NCBI RefSeq assembly: GCF_904063055.1
Contig: NZ_CAJFCN010000001.1
Coordinates: forward strand, 806,001 to 870,000
Length of the DNA: 64,000 nucleotides
DNA from: Pseudomonas paracarnis
GTDB taxonomy: Bacteria; Pseudomonadota; Gammaproteobacteria; Pseudomonadales; Pseudomonadaceae
Reading direction: 5' to 3'
In this document: one piece after another, positions 48,689 through 57,237 of the stretch
Layout: each line of letters starts with the position of its first letter
Numbering within the stretch: position 1 is the first letter of the stretch
Made by a program: the position numbers and the translations under genes
Notes under the pieces: model-generated
Told to the model about the DNA's origin: nothing
Seen by the model: only the letters and a program-made list of their open reading frames with translations
The model's database searches: none

Positions 48689-49870
48689 ATGCAAAAAACC
48701 AGTGCCACGCTGCTGATAATCGATGACGACGAAGTAGTGCGCGCGAGCCTCGCGGCCTACTTGGAAGACAGTGGCTTCAGCGTCCTGCAGGCCAGTAATG
48801 GCCAACAGGGTCTCCAGGTATTCGAGCGCGACAAGCCCGACCTTGTGATCTGCGACCTGCGCATGCCCCAGATGGGCGGCCTGGAGCTGATTCGCCAGGT
48901 GACCGACCTTGCCCCGCAAACGCCGGTGATTGTCGTGTCCGGTGCCGGTGTCATGAACGACGCCGTCGAAGCCCTGCGCCTGGGCGCTGCCGATTACCTG
49001 ATCAAGCCCCTGGAAGACCTGGCCGTGCTGGAGCACTCGGTGCGCCGCGCCCTGGACCGTGCACGCCTGCTTTTGGAAAACCAGCGCTACCGCGAAAAGC
49101 TCGAGACCGCCAACCGCGAGCTCGAAGCCAGCCTGAACCTGCTACAGGAAGACCAGAACGCCGGTCGCCAGGTGCAGATGAACATGCTGCCGGTGAGCCC
49201 CTGGACGATTGACGAATTCAAGTTTGCCCACCAGATCATCCCGTCGTTGTACCTGTCGGGTGATTTTGTCGACTATTTCCGCGTCGATGAACGCCGCGTT
49301 GCGTTCTACCTGGCCGACGTTTCGGGCCACGGCGCGTCTTCGGCTTTTGTCACCGTGTTGTTGAAGTTCATGACCACACGGCTGTTGTTCGAGTCCAAGC
49401 GCAATGGCACCTTGCCGGAGTTCACCCCCTCCGAGGTGCTGGGCCACATCAACCGGGGCCTGATCAGCTGCAAGCTGGGCAAGCACGTGACGATGGTCGG
49501 CGGCGTGATCGACGAAGAAACCGGTCTTTTGACCTACAGCATTGGCGGTCACCTGCCGATGCCTGTTTTGTACACTCCTGACAGTGTGCGCTACCTGGAA
49601 GGGCGTGGCCTGCCCGTAGGCTTGTTTAACGAAGCCACCTACGAAGACCACATCCTGGAACTGCCGCCGACTTTCAGCCTGACGCTGATGTCCGACGGCA
49701 TCCTGGACCTTTTGCCAGAGCCTACACTCAAAGAGAAAGAAGCCGCCTTGCCCCAAAAGGTCAAGTCGGCGGGCGGCAGCCTGGATGGCCTGCGGCAGGT
49801 TTTTGGATTGGCCACGCTAGGGGAGATGCCGGATGATATCGCCCTATTGGTGTTGAGCAGGAATCTTTGA
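48689..49870 (+). CDS. rssB: Response regulator with PP2C phosphatase domain RssB
   Basis: The 393-residue protein has an N-terminal receiver (phospho-acceptor in LVICDLRMPQMGG; DYLIKPLEDLAVL), a coiled-coil linker (YREKLETANRELEASLNLL) and a C-terminal SpoIIE-type phosphatase domain (YLADVSGHGASSAFVTVLL, SLTLMSDGILDLLPE, EMPDDIALLVL). In Pseudomonas this protein pairs with the STAS protein RssC, encoded next with a one-base overlap, to control RpoS; the phosphatase would act on RssC. Unlike enterobacterial RssB, the output domain keeps its phosphatase metal-binding aspartates. Confidence 0.92.
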   Translation: MQKTSATLLIIDDDEVVRASLAAYLEDSGFSVLQASNGQQGLQVFERDKPDLVICDLRMPQMGGLELIRQVTDLAPQTPVIVVSGAGVMNDAVEALRLGAADYLIKPLEDLAVLEHSVRRALDRARLLLENQRYREKLETANRELEASLNLLQEDQNAGRQVQMNMLPVSPWTIDEFKFAHQIIPSLYLSGDFVDYFRVDERRVAFYLADVSGHGASSAFVTVLLKFMTTRLLFESKRNGTLPEFTPSEVLGHINRGLISCKLGKHVTMVGGVIDEETGLLTYSIGGHLPMPVLYTPDSVRYLEGRGLPVGLFNEATYEDHILELPPTFSLTLMSDGILDLLPEPTLKEKEAALPQKVKSAGGSLDGLRQVFGLATLGEMPDDIALLVLSRNL

Positions 49871-50352
49871 TGAGTACCGGAAGAATCCAATTCGCCGAGC
49901 AAGACGGGACCTTCGTCCTGAAATTTGTCGGTGAAGTGCGCCTGACCTTGTGTTCGGCCCTGGATGCGACGATCGAGCGGATCTTCACCGCGCTGAACTT
50001 CTCGGCGATCGTGATCGACCTGACCGAAACGCGCAGCATCGATAGCACCACCCTGGGCCTGTTGGCCAAGTTGTCCATTCTGTCGCGGCAGAAGGTCGGC
50101 CTGTTGCCGACCGTGGTCACCACCCATGAAGACATCACTCGTCTGTTGCAGTCCATGGGCTTTGACCAGGTGTTCAACATCGTTGATCGCCCCATCCCGT
50201 GCCCGGAATGCCTCACCGACCTGCCGTCCCAGGACCAGTCCGAAGAGATCGTACGGGTCAAGGTGCTGGAAGCGCACAAGATCCTGATGGGCCTCAACGA
50301 GTCCAACCGCGAAGCCTTCCACGACCTCGTCAACGCACTCGAGCGGCACTAA
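49870..50352 (+). CDS. rssC: STAS domain anti-sigma factor antagonist RssC
   Basis: A 160-residue protein with an N-terminal STAS domain: VGEVRLTLCSALDATIERIF and the phosphorylation loop TETRSIDSTTLGLLAKLS, whose serine is the expected target. Its C-terminal 60 residues go beyond the usual STAS length. The ATG overlaps the rssB stop as TGATG, implying coupled translation and stoichiometric production with its likely phosphatase. Confidence 0.9.
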   Translation: MSTGRIQFAEQDGTFVLKFVGEVRLTLCSALDATIERIFTALNFSAIVIDLTETRSIDSTTLGLLAKLSILSRQKVGLLPTVVTTHEDITRLLQSMGFDQVFNIVDRPIPCPECLTDLPSQDQSEEIVRVKVLEAHKILMGLNESNREAFHDLVNALERH

Positions 50353-50384
50353 CAGCTTCCCTGCTCAAACACACACAGTCCAAT

Positions 50385-50471
50385 GTGGGAGCTGGCTTGC
50401 CTGCGATTGCGCAGTGTCAGTCGATTAAGTGTTGACTGGCCCACCGCTATCGCAGGCAAGCCAGCTCCCAC
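50385..50471. repeat. REPIN between rssC and tal
   Basis: Complete inverted pair of the GTGGGAGCTGGCTTGCCTGC subtype, located after rssC and before a bidirectional terminator. Confidence 0.88.
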
Positions 50472-50497
50472 ATAGGGCGGCGGTGACACCGACGCAC

Positions 50498-50534
50498 AAA
50501 AAAGGGCGGCACCCTCACAGGTACCGCCCTTTTT
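50498..50534. terminator. Bidirectional terminator between rssC and tal
   Basis: Stem AAAGGGCGG-ACC / GGT-CCGCCCTTT with one internal mismatch, A6 on the left and T5 on the right. It can end both the rightward rssBC and the leftward tal transcripts. Confidence 0.88.
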
Positions 50535-50548
50535 GCCGCTATCTGCCT

Positions 50549-51475
50549 TTACAGCTTGGCCGACAACAACGCCTCCAGCTTCTCCTGGTCCCGCGCAAAC
50601 TGGCGAATGCCCTCTGCCAGCTTCTCAGTCGCCATCGCATCCTCGTTGGACTCCCAACGGAACTGCGCTTCAGTCATATGCACCCGTGCCTCACCGGCAT
50701 GGCCTGGCGCCAACTTGCGCTCCAGCTTGCCTTCATCGGCTGCCAGCTTCTCCAGCAGGTCCGGGCTGATGGTCAGGCGATCACACCCGGCCAGCTCCTC
50801 GATCTGGCTGAGGTTACGGAAGCTCGCACCCATCACCACCGTCTTGTAGCCGTTAGCCTTGTAGTAGTTATAGATGCGTGTCACCGACTGCACGCCCGGG
50901 TCATCGGAACCGGTGTAGTCGTTGCCGTTGGCCTTCTTGTACCAGTCGTAGATACGGCCCACGAACGGCGAAATCAGGAACACACCCGCTTCGGCACAAG
51001 CCACGGCTTGGGCAAACGAGAAAAGCAGCGTCAGGTTGGTCTGGATGCCTTCTTTTTCCAGCTTCTCAGCAGCGCGGATGCCTTCCCAGGTGGAGGCGAT
51101 CTTGATCAGCACGCGGTCACGGCCAACCCCAGCCTTGTCGTACAGGTCGATCAGACGGTGCGCACGCTTGAGAATCGCGGCCTCGTCGAACGACAGACGC
51201 GCATCCACCTCAGTGGAAATACGGCCCGGCACGACTTTGAGAATCTCTTGACCCACCGCCACCGCAAAGCGGTCACTGGCCAGGCCCACATCGCCGTTGC
51301 AGTCCTGCACACACTCATCCAGCAGCTTGGCATAGCCAGGAATCGACGCAGCCTTGAGCAGCAGGGAAGGGTTGGTGGTCGCGTCTTGCGGCTTGAGCTT
51401 GGCGAGCGTGGAGAAATCGCCGGTATCGGCTACGACGGTGGTGAATTGCTTGAGTTGTTCCAGCTTGGAAGTCAT
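50549..51475 (-). CDS. tal: Transaldolase
   Basis: Transfers dihydroxyacetone between sugar phosphates in the non-oxidative pentose phosphate pathway. The 308-residue protein is a class I (TalB-type) transaldolase: [13 protein letters not shown] at the start, the Schiff-base lysine at residue 125 in [13 protein letters not shown], and [24 protein letters not shown] near the end. The internal ATG (MTSKLEQ) with upstream AGGAC is chosen. Its promoter region borders the tandem REP array. Confidence 0.96.
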   Translation of the reverse strand: MTSKLEQLKQFTTVVADTGDFSTLAKLKPQDATTNPSLLLKAASIPGYAKLLDECVQDCNGDVGLASDRFAVAVGQEILKVVPGRISTEVDARLSFDEAAILKRAHRLIDLYDKAGVGRDRVLIKIASTWEGIRAAEKLEKEGIQTNLTLLFSFAQAVACAEAGVFLISPFVGRIYDWYKKANGNDYTGSDDPGVQSVTRIYNYYKANGYKTVVMGASFRNLSQIEELAGCDRLTISPDLLEKLAADEGKLERKLAPGHAGEARVHMTEAQFRWESNEDAMATEKLAEGIRQFARDQEKLEALLSAKL

Positions 51476-51661
51476 GGGCGTGCTCTGTCCTGTGGGTCTG
51501 ATGACATTACCCGAGCGCTGGCAGGCGCTCAAGGGCGCAAATGCGTTAGGTCGTTTGCGAGGGCAATAACCTGGAAACGGCCGTTTGAATCATCGGCAGT
51601 GGTGCTAACTAGGAGGCCAGAATCGCCGACAGGTTCCCCCCAACTGCTCGATGTCCTCCGA

Positions 51662-52031
51662 TCAAACTGTGGGAGCCAACTTGCCTGCATGACGCCAGCC
51701 CAGCCACTGAGATTCACCTAGCCCCCATCGGTCAAACTGTGGGAGCTGGCTTGCCTGCGATAACGCCAGCCCAGCCACTGATATTAACCTGACCCCCATC
51801 AGTCAAACTGTGGGAGCTGGTTTGCCTGCGATGACGCCAGCCCAGCCACTGAGATTCATCTGACCCCTATCAGTCAAACTGTGGGGAGCTGGCTTGCCTG
51901 CATGACGCCAGTCCAGCCACTGATATTCACCTGACCCCCATCAGTCAAACTGTGGGAGCTGGCTTGCCTGCGATGACGCCAGCCCAGCCAATGATATTCA
52001 CCTGACACACATCGCTCAAAACTGTGGGAGT
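51662..52031 (+). repeat. Tandem array of five ~71-bp REP-containing units
   Basis: REP cores start at 51,669, 51,739, 51,810, 51,881 and 51,952, each followed by a nearly identical 45-50 bp spacer (GACGCCAGCCCAGCCACTGA ... CAGTCAAACT). A sixth REP at 52,024 is a different subtype. Period is 70-72 bp. All are in direct orientation, unlike REPINs. The array fills most of the 614-bp space between the dusA stop and the tal start. Confidence 0.93.
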
Positions 52032-52089
52032 GGGCTTGCTCGCGAAAGCAGCCTGTCAGCCCCAAATACCCCCACTGACACCCAACCCG

Positions 52090-53100
52090 TCACCGCCCCT
52101 CCAACAATTCCCCCGCCTGATCCAGCAACGCCAACGGATCACTCGCCTTATGAATATCCACCGACAACAACTGCCGAAACTTGCGCGCTCCCGGGAAACC
52201 GGTCCCCAGCCCCAGAACATGGCGCGTAATGTGATGCATCAAGCCACCTGTCGCCAAGTGCTCGGCTATATACGGACGCAACTGCGCCAACGCCTCAGCG
52301 CGGGTGATCACAGGCGCGGTGCTGCCAAACAGCTGCTGATCCACCTCCGCCAGCAAATACGGATTGTGATAAGCCTCCCGCCCCAACATCACCCCATCAA
52401 ACGTCTGCAAATGTTCCTGGCACTGCTCCAACGTCTTGATCCCACCGTTGAGATTAATCTCCAACTCCGGAAAATCCCGCTTCAACTGCGCCGCCACGTC
52501 ATAGCGCAACGGCGGAATGTCCCGGTTCTCCTTGGGCGACAACCCCTCCAGAATCGCAATCCGTGCATGCACGGTAAAACTGGTGCAACCGGCATCCTTT
52601 ACCGTCCCGACGAAATCACACAACTGGGCATAACTGTCCCGCCCATTGATGCCGATACGGTGCTTCACCGTCACCGGGATCGACACCGCATCGCGCATGG
52701 CCTTCACACAATCCGCCACCAGGGCAGGGTGCGCCATGAGGATCGCGCCGATCATGTTGTTCTGCACCCGGTCGCTGGGGCAACCGACGTTCAGGTTCAC
52801 CTCGTCGTAACCGGCGGCCTCGGCCATACGGGCGCAGGCGGCCAGATCAGCCGGAACACTGCCGCCCAACTGCAGCGCCAGCGGGTGCTCGGCTTCGTTG
52901 TGGCGCAGGAAGCGGTCGTGGTCGCCATGGAGGATAGCGCCGGTGGTGACCATCTCGGTGTAGAGCAGGGCGTGTTTGGAGAGCAGGCGTAGGAAGAACC
53001 GGCAGTGGCGGTCGGTCCAGTCCATCATGGGGGCAACACTAAAGCGCCGAGACAGCGTGGGCCTTGCGTTTACGGGGCTAAAGGTCTGTTTATCTAGCAT
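52090..53100 (-). CDS. dusA: tRNA-dihydrouridine(20/20a) synthase DusA
   Basis: FMN enzyme that reduces uridine to dihydrouridine in the tRNA D-loop. The 336-residue protein has RFSVAPMMDWTDRHCR at the start, the catalytic cysteine in LNVGCPSDRVQ, and the flavin phosphate site INGGIKT-like LNGGIKTLEQ. The start chosen is the ATG of MLDKQTFSP, matching the usual length. dusA 5' ends are known insertion sites for prophages and islands; the adjacent integrase indicates that the promoter and perhaps the first codons now come from the inserted element. Confidence 0.93.
   Translation of the reverse strand: MLDKQTFSPVNARPTLSRRFSVAPMMDWTDRHCRFFLRLLSKHALLYTEMVTTGAILHGDHDRFLRHNEAEHPLALQLGGSVPADLAACARMAEAAGYDEVNLNVGCPSDRVQNNMIGAILMAHPALVADCVKAMRDAVSIPVTVKHRIGINGRDSYAQLCDFVGTVKDAGCTSFTVHARIAILEGLSPKENRDIPPLRYDVAAQLKRDFPELEINLNGGIKTLEQCQEHLQTFDGVMLGREAYHNPYLLAEVDQQLFGSTAPVITRAEALAQLRPYIAEHLATGGLMHHITRHVLGLGTGFPGARKFRQLLSVDIHKASDPLALLDQAGELLEGR
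53000..53100. other. Probable attachment-site region in the dusA 5' end
   Basis: Elements using dusA recombine in the conserved codons for APMMDWTDRH. The integrase starts about 100 bp beyond the dusA start codon, so one junction should lie here. The duplicate core at the far end is outside the window, so exact limits cannot be set. Confidence 0.5.
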
Positions 53101-53118
53101 TTTACTCAACGTGTTCTT

Positions 53119-53150
53119 GGCGTGTTTTCGGGCGTTTTCAGGCGTTTTTA
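53119..53150. promoter_or_regulatory. Three phased decamers between dusA and int
   Basis: GGCGTGTTTTCG, GGCGTTTTCA and GGCGTTTTTA start at 10-12 bp intervals, one helical turn each. Position and phasing fit arm-type integrase sites or a regulator; they also fall in the dusA leader. Confidence 0.6.
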
Positions 53151-53159
53151 AAGGCTCGG

Positions 53160-53198
53160 TGGTACGATGTACCACTTCAAAACTGACGCGTACCACTT
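53160..53198. promoter_or_regulatory. Palindrome and direct repeat just before int
   Basis: TGGTAC-GAT-GTACCA is a perfect palindrome. Its right half is the first of two direct copies of GTACCACTT (53,169 and 53,190) spaced exactly 21 bp. The second copy ends 5 bp before the integrase ATG, so a bound protein would block its expression. Confidence 0.65.
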
Positions 53199-53203
53199 TC
53201 AAT

Positions 53204-54355
53204 ATGGCGACTATCAGGGCAAGAAAACTGGCGGATGGGACTGTGAGCTACACGGCACAGATCCGCATCAAGCGCGACGGAGTGCAAGTCTACCAAGAGA
53301 GCCAGACCTTCGCCCGAAAACAGGCCGCCCAGGCGTGGGCACGCAAGCGCGGGTCAGAGCTGGATGAGCCTGGTGCGATTGAGCGCGCAAACCGCAAGGG
53401 CGCCACGCTCAAAGACATGACAGATCGCTACCTGGTCGAAGTTGAGAAAGCCAAGCCGCTGGGTAAGACCAAGCGCGCCACACTCAATGCGATTAGCGAA
53501 ACTTACCTGGGCAAGTTGACCGATACGGATATCAACACCCAGTGCCTGGTCGATTATGCACTTTGGCGAATGAGCGGGGAGGGCGGTGGCGTTCAGCCAC
53601 AAACCGCTGGCAATGACCTGGCGCACCTCGGTGCAGTGCTGGCGATAGCCAAAGATGCATGGGGCTACCAAGTCGACCCGCTCGCCATGGGCGGTGCGCG
53701 GCGTGTATTACGCAAGCTGGGCTACAACCTGAAAAGCCGTGAGCGTGACCGCCGACCGACATTGGATGAGCTGGGACGGGTGCTGACGCACTACCAGGCC
53801 ATGCAGGTGAGGCGCCCGACCGTCATAAATATGCTGAAGGTCGTGGGCTTCGCCCTGTTCTCCACGCGCCGGCTCGATGAAATAACCCGAATTCGCTGGG
53901 CAGACGTCGACGAGGCCGGCCAGCGGGTGCTGGTGCGCGACATGAAAAACCCCGGGCAGAAGATCGGCAACGATGTTTGGTGCTACCTGCCGGACGAGGC
54001 GTGGTACATCCTCCAGACGATGCCGAAGGCCGGCGAAGACATCTTCCCCTACAGCCCTGAGTCGATCTCCACGTCCTGGACGAAAGCCTGCAAGTTTTTG
54101 ACCATCGCGGATCTGCACTTCCACGACCTCCGGCATGAAGGTGTCAGCCGCCTGTTCGAAATGGACTGGGATATTCCGCGTGTGGCGAGCGTTTCCGGCC
54201 ACAGGGATTGGAATTCAATGAGGCGCTATACGCACCTGCGCGGCAAGGGTGACCGGTATAAAGGGTGGGAGTGGCACGAGAAGATATTGCAGGCGCCCGT
54301 CCAACTGGGCGCCGCGTCAATGAAGTGGCTTAAACGACGTGTTTTAACCCGTTGA
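53204..54355 (+). CDS. int: Tyrosine recombinase (phage integrase)
   Basis: Site-specific recombinase for insertion and excision. The 383-residue protein has an N-terminal arm-binding domain (MATIRARKLADGTVSYTAQI, three-strand type), a core-binding region, and a catalytic domain with the R-H-R-H-Y set visible: arginine in FSTRRLDEITRIRW, HDLRHEGVSRLFE, and SGHRDWNSMRRYTHL with the nucleophile tyrosine. The ATG of MATIRAR fits the family start; the frame stays open far upstream into antisense dusA. Its 3' end overlaps the convergent prtN by 26 bp. Confidence 0.93.
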   Translation: MATIRARKLADGTVSYTAQIRIKRDGVQVYQESQTFARKQAAQAWARKRGSELDEPGAIERANRKGATLKDMTDRYLVEVEKAKPLGKTKRATLNAISETYLGKLTDTDINTQCLVDYALWRMSGEGGGVQPQTAGNDLAHLGAVLAIAKDAWGYQVDPLAMGGARRVLRKLGYNLKSRERDRRPTLDELGRVLTHYQAMQVRRPTVINMLKVVGFALFSTRRLDEITRIRWADVDEAGQRVLVRDMKNPGQKIGNDVWCYLPDEAWYILQTMPKAGEDIFPYSPESISTSWTKACKFLTIADLHFHDLRHEGVSRLFEMDWDIPRVASVSGHRDWNSMRRYTHLRGKGDRYKGWEWHEKILQAPVQLGAASMKWLKRRVLTR

Positions 54356-54605
54356 GTTGGTTGTGTTCTTTAACAGCAGCTGCGCGCTGTTGATCCAGGT
54401 AAACGGCCAGGTCAGTGAGGTGGATGCCCTTGGCAGACTTCTGGCTTGGCTCCAGTCGGGTGATGGGCAGCTTGATCTGACTGCTCATCACCTTGCGTTC
54501 GAACATTTTTGGCGTCAGGTGCGTGAAGTAATCCCGGCACACCAGCTCCAGCGGGATGATCGCCTGGCCGTCGTATTGGGCCATCAGGATAAAGGCTGTG
54601 TTCAT
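54330..54605 (-). CDS. prtN: PrtN-family transcriptional activator
   Basis: A 91-residue protein matching the pyocin activator PrtN family: MNTAFILMAQYDGQAIIPLE, DYFTHLTPKMFERKV and the tail HLTDLAVYLDQQRAAAVKE. PrtN activates pyocin genes through P-boxes in P. aeruginosa and is released by SOS cleavage of PrtR. In prophages, copies beside the integrase may act as excisionase-like or activator proteins; which applies here is unknown. AAGGGGGG precedes the ATG. Last gene of the leftward operon. Confidence 0.88.
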   Translation of the reverse strand: MNTAFILMAQYDGQAIIPLELVCRDYFTHLTPKMFERKVMSSQIKLPITRLEPSQKSAKGIHLTDLAVYLDQQRAAAVKEHNQLNGLKHVV

Positions 54606-54615
54606 GATGCCCCCC

Positions 54616-54867
54616 TTACATACGAAACGATTGATGAATGAACGCCGGCTGAGCCTTATGCTCTGTTGGTTTCGCACCATCACCCTGAATCTCGCAAACA
54701 AACCTATGCCGTTTCCGGTTGGGCTCGGTCAACGCCTTGGTCAGACCTGGCACGACGTCGGTGCATTGCTCATAGGCGTGAGCGCCGTTCCAGCTATCAG
54801 CCATTATCACCTGGCAATCCGTCCTGGTTGCATCCGCGCATAGATAAAGCAAAAGGAATACGGTCAT
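54616..54867 (-). CDS. Small exported-type phage protein, unknown
   Basis: An 83-residue product with a short hydrophobic N terminus (MTVFLLLYLCADATRTDC) and four cysteines, possibly a small secreted or membrane-tethered protein. I do not recognise a family. Evidence for reality is positional: its ATG overlaps the previous gene's stop as ATGA, GAGGA precedes it, and the next gene starts 10 bp after its stop. Confidence 0.6.
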   Translation of the reverse strand: MTVFLLLYLCADATRTDCQVIMADSWNGAHAYEQCTDVVPGLTKALTEPNRKRHRFVCEIQGDGAKPTEHKAQPAFIHQSFRM

Positions 54868-55490
54868 GGTGCATTCCTCGCGCCGCAGTTAGGGCAGTCG
54901 TCGAAGCGCTGACGCTCGCTGAGGAAACGCCCGCAGCCCTCGCAGTTGTTGAGGTTGTTGTATGTCCTTGTGCGCTCAACCTTGATATGGGGCAACCGCA
55001 GGCCGGCAGCCCGGAGCGCCTGTTTGTGATCGAGCAGCGAGGCCCGTACAACCGGGCGTGAACGAGTAGCAATATAGCCGCAAGGCCATAGATCAAAGCC
55101 TTGCTTTCGGTAGCTCAGTGCGTCCTCGCCTCCGGGGTGAATTGCGTATTCCAGATTGGCCGTCGGACCAGTTCCACCGAGCCAGACCAAATCGTTACCA
55201 TCCCAATCACGTGCGTAGGCCACATAAAAACGGCCGTCCGTGTCGCGGTAGGCTTCAGCTTCGGAGCGGGTGAGGTACTGACAATCAACTCCAGTTTCTG
55301 ACTGAGCCCGCGTGTAGCTCACGGGTAATGGCAAATCGGTTTGTCTGCTCTCGTACTGCTTCAATGCGCGTTCCCGTGTGAACTGCTCTGCCTCGTCGAG
55401 ATTCGAGGTGTAGCCGCCACCGTTGCGCCAGAACATTGCCCGGCTGCCGACGTTACTGCGGCTGTCCTGCAAGAAGAAGACGTCAGACAT
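54864..55490 (-). CDS. Phage protein with C-terminal zinc ribbon, unknown
   Basis: A 208-residue protein. The last 25 residues form a compact zinc ribbon (NCEGCGRFL then DCPNCG), while the rest is rich in tyrosine and charged residues (YVAYARDWDGNDLVWLGG) with no family I can name. AGGAGG sits 6 bp before the ATG. It overlaps the methyltransferase gene upstream by 8 bp and the small gene downstream by 4 bp, so all three are probably co-translated. A nucleic-acid-related role is only inferred from the ribbon. Confidence 0.75.
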   Translation of the reverse strand: MSDVFFLQDSRSNVGSRAMFWRNGGGYTSNLDEAEQFTRERALKQYESRQTDLPLPVSYTRAQSETGVDCQYLTRSEAEAYRDTDGRFYVAYARDWDGNDLVWLGGTGPTANLEYAIHPGGEDALSYRKQGFDLWPCGYIATRSRPVVRASLLDHKQALRAAGLRLPHIKVERTRTYNNLNNCEGCGRFLSERQRFDDCPNCGARNAP

Positions 55491-57237
55491 GATCAACCTC
55501 CTGCTGAGCCACGCTCAACGCGATAGCCGCGGGTTGAACCCAAACCGGCATACTGTTGAGCATGAAAGTCTCACCAGCCTCGGCCAGTAAGATGGTGGTA
55601 CCCATTACGTAGCCGATTGCCTCGGCCGCGTCTGGTGGTACGGCATTACCGATCCGTTCGCGCCAGGCCTGGTCGCTGGCTCCGTCCAACTCGAAGAAAC
55701 GAGCCTGCTCAATTTTTCGAACGTACTGCTCAACATGAATTTCGTGGGTGGTCTTGGGATCGGCAGACCAAAGCTCGTCAGGGTTAATGAGCGATTGAAG
55801 CGCAGCCAGTTCGAGTGTGGTGAACGGGCGATGCCAGGTGCCGTCGAGGCTTTCGATAACGCAGGTGAGCCGGTCATTGGCCCCGGGCATACGAGGATCT
55901 GCGACAGACCACCGGCCATTGTCCTGGCGGGCACTGGCAGAAACGGCGCCACACTGATCATTCCAGTCAACAACCCCATAGTGCCCACCGGTCAGGTAGG
56001 CATCGCCCTTGCCACGTTTCATTCCTGGGCGCGGATCTTGAACGGCAAAAGCACCTTGGCCTGTGGTGCTGCCGGCGATGACCGTGCGTGAGGTGCCATC
56101 CCATTGGGCTACGTTGTACTTGGCATGTCCAATGCCGGGATCGCGTGGGTCAGCAACGCTGAATGTCCCTTGCCCGGGCGACTTGACGCCGATCACCGCG
56201 CCGCTGGTTTCATCCCAGCGCCGTACACCGTACTGCTGATATTGCAAGGCTCCGGCCCTGGCCCGTGGATCAGCCACCGAGAATTTGCCGCTTGTTGGGC
56301 CGCTGCGTGCGGCGACGGTACCGGCCGTTTCGTTCCAGTCGTGCACACCCAGGAAACCGTCGCGGAATTGCGGGACGATAACCAGGTCGCGCAGATAGCC
56401 GTCCTCGATCACTAAATCGTTCAGGCAACGCCAGTCCTTGCCAGCATCGACCAGGGCCAGTCGTACCCATGTTTTCCATTGCAGCGCTGGCACTCGGTGC
56501 ATCGGCCCTGCGGCTTCCATGTCTCCGGCCATAGGCATACGGCCGAGGACCGAACCTACAGACATGAGGGTTTTCTTTTCCGGCTCGTACAGGAAGGGCG
56601 GCACCTTCTCGATATGGCGAGCCACCAACAAGAAGCGCTTGCGGCTTTGGGCCAGGCCACCGATGACGCCGCAGTCGTGGGTGGTTTCCGCCACTGCATA
56701 ACGGTAGTGGTTCAGCAACTTATTGATCTGATCCAAAAGGTGTCGGCCACGGGTTGCAAGGCGGGGCACGTTCTCGAAAACGATCAACAGCACTGGATCA
56801 TCTTTCCAGGCTTCGCACATCAGCCAAACGCAGCGCAACGTCAGTTCGTTGAGAGCCTGATATTTCGGTGTCAGGCTCATGGATTCGGACAGCAAGCCCG
56901 ACGCGCCTTTACAGGGGCTGGAAATAAATACGGCGTCCGGTCTACGTCCTCCGGCGGCACGGCGGATATCTTCCGGGGTTGCTTCACGCCACCCAGGCGG
57001 TGGTTCTTTACCGTGGAAACGAATGTATTGATCGCGGGTGAACAGGTCCAACAGCGTGCCTTTCACACCGCTCAAGCGTTCGAAGTCACGCAGCCCGGCC
57101 GGGTCTACATCGATGCCACCAATGCATTCCCATTCCGCCTGAACGTTACCAACCTTGGGTTTTGCCCGATTGAAGCCTTTGGCTCCGCCACCGACACCGC
57201 AGCAAAAATGGAAGTGAGTGAGGGTGCGCTTAAGCAT
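55483..57237 (-). CDS. DNA cytosine-5 methyltransferase with four internal repeats
   Basis: The 584-residue protein carries the C5-methyltransferase motifs in order: motif I FCCGVGGGAKGF (11-22), catalytic cysteine Cys109 in SSPCKG, ENV 155-157, QSRKR 197-201, and GNAVP 530-534. Between motifs VIII and X, where the target-recognition region lies, are four modules of exactly 30 residues each (296-325, 336-365, 374-403, 420-449) built as V-x2-W(D/N)-x-T(A/S)G... ending FSVADPR or close. No restriction partner is adjacent, so it is an orphan enzyme, perhaps protecting phage DNA. GGAGG precedes the ATG. Confidence 0.9.
   Translation of the reverse strand: MLKRTLTHFHFCCGVGGGAKGFNRAKPKVGNVQAEWECIGGIDVDPAGLRDFERLSGVKGTLLDLFTRDQYIRFHGKEPPPGWREATPEDIRRAAGGRRPDAVFISSPCKGASGLLSESMSLTPKYQALNELTLRCVWLMCEAWKDDPVLLIVFENVPRLATRGRHLLDQINKLLNHYRYAVAETTHDCGVIGGLAQSRKRFLLVARHIEKVPPFLYEPEKKTLMSVGSVLGRMPMAGDMEAAGPMHRVPALQWKTWVRLALVDAGKDWRCLNDLVIEDGYLRDLVIVPQFRDGFLGVHDWNETAGTVAARSGPTSGKFSVADPRARAGALQYQQYGVRRWDETSGAVIGVKSPGQGTFSVADPRDPGIGHAKYNVAQWDGTSRTVIAGSTTGQGAFAVQDPRPGMKRGKGDAYLTGGHYGVVDWNDQCGAVSASARQDNGRWSVADPRMPGANDRLTCVIESLDGTWHRPFTTLELAALQSLINPDELWSADPKTTHEIHVEQYVRKIEQARFFELDGASDQAWRERIGNAVPPDAAEAIGYVMGTTILLAEAGETFMLNSMPVWVQPAAIALSVAQQEVDHV

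Noticed and set aside
51662..52031. CRISPR array
   Set aside because: The 'spacers' between REP cores are nearly identical to each other and the period is about 71 bp; there are no cas genes.
51874..52065. Open frames running through the tandem REP array
   Set aside because: The translation only repeats the array unit; no ribosome site or independent coding signal.
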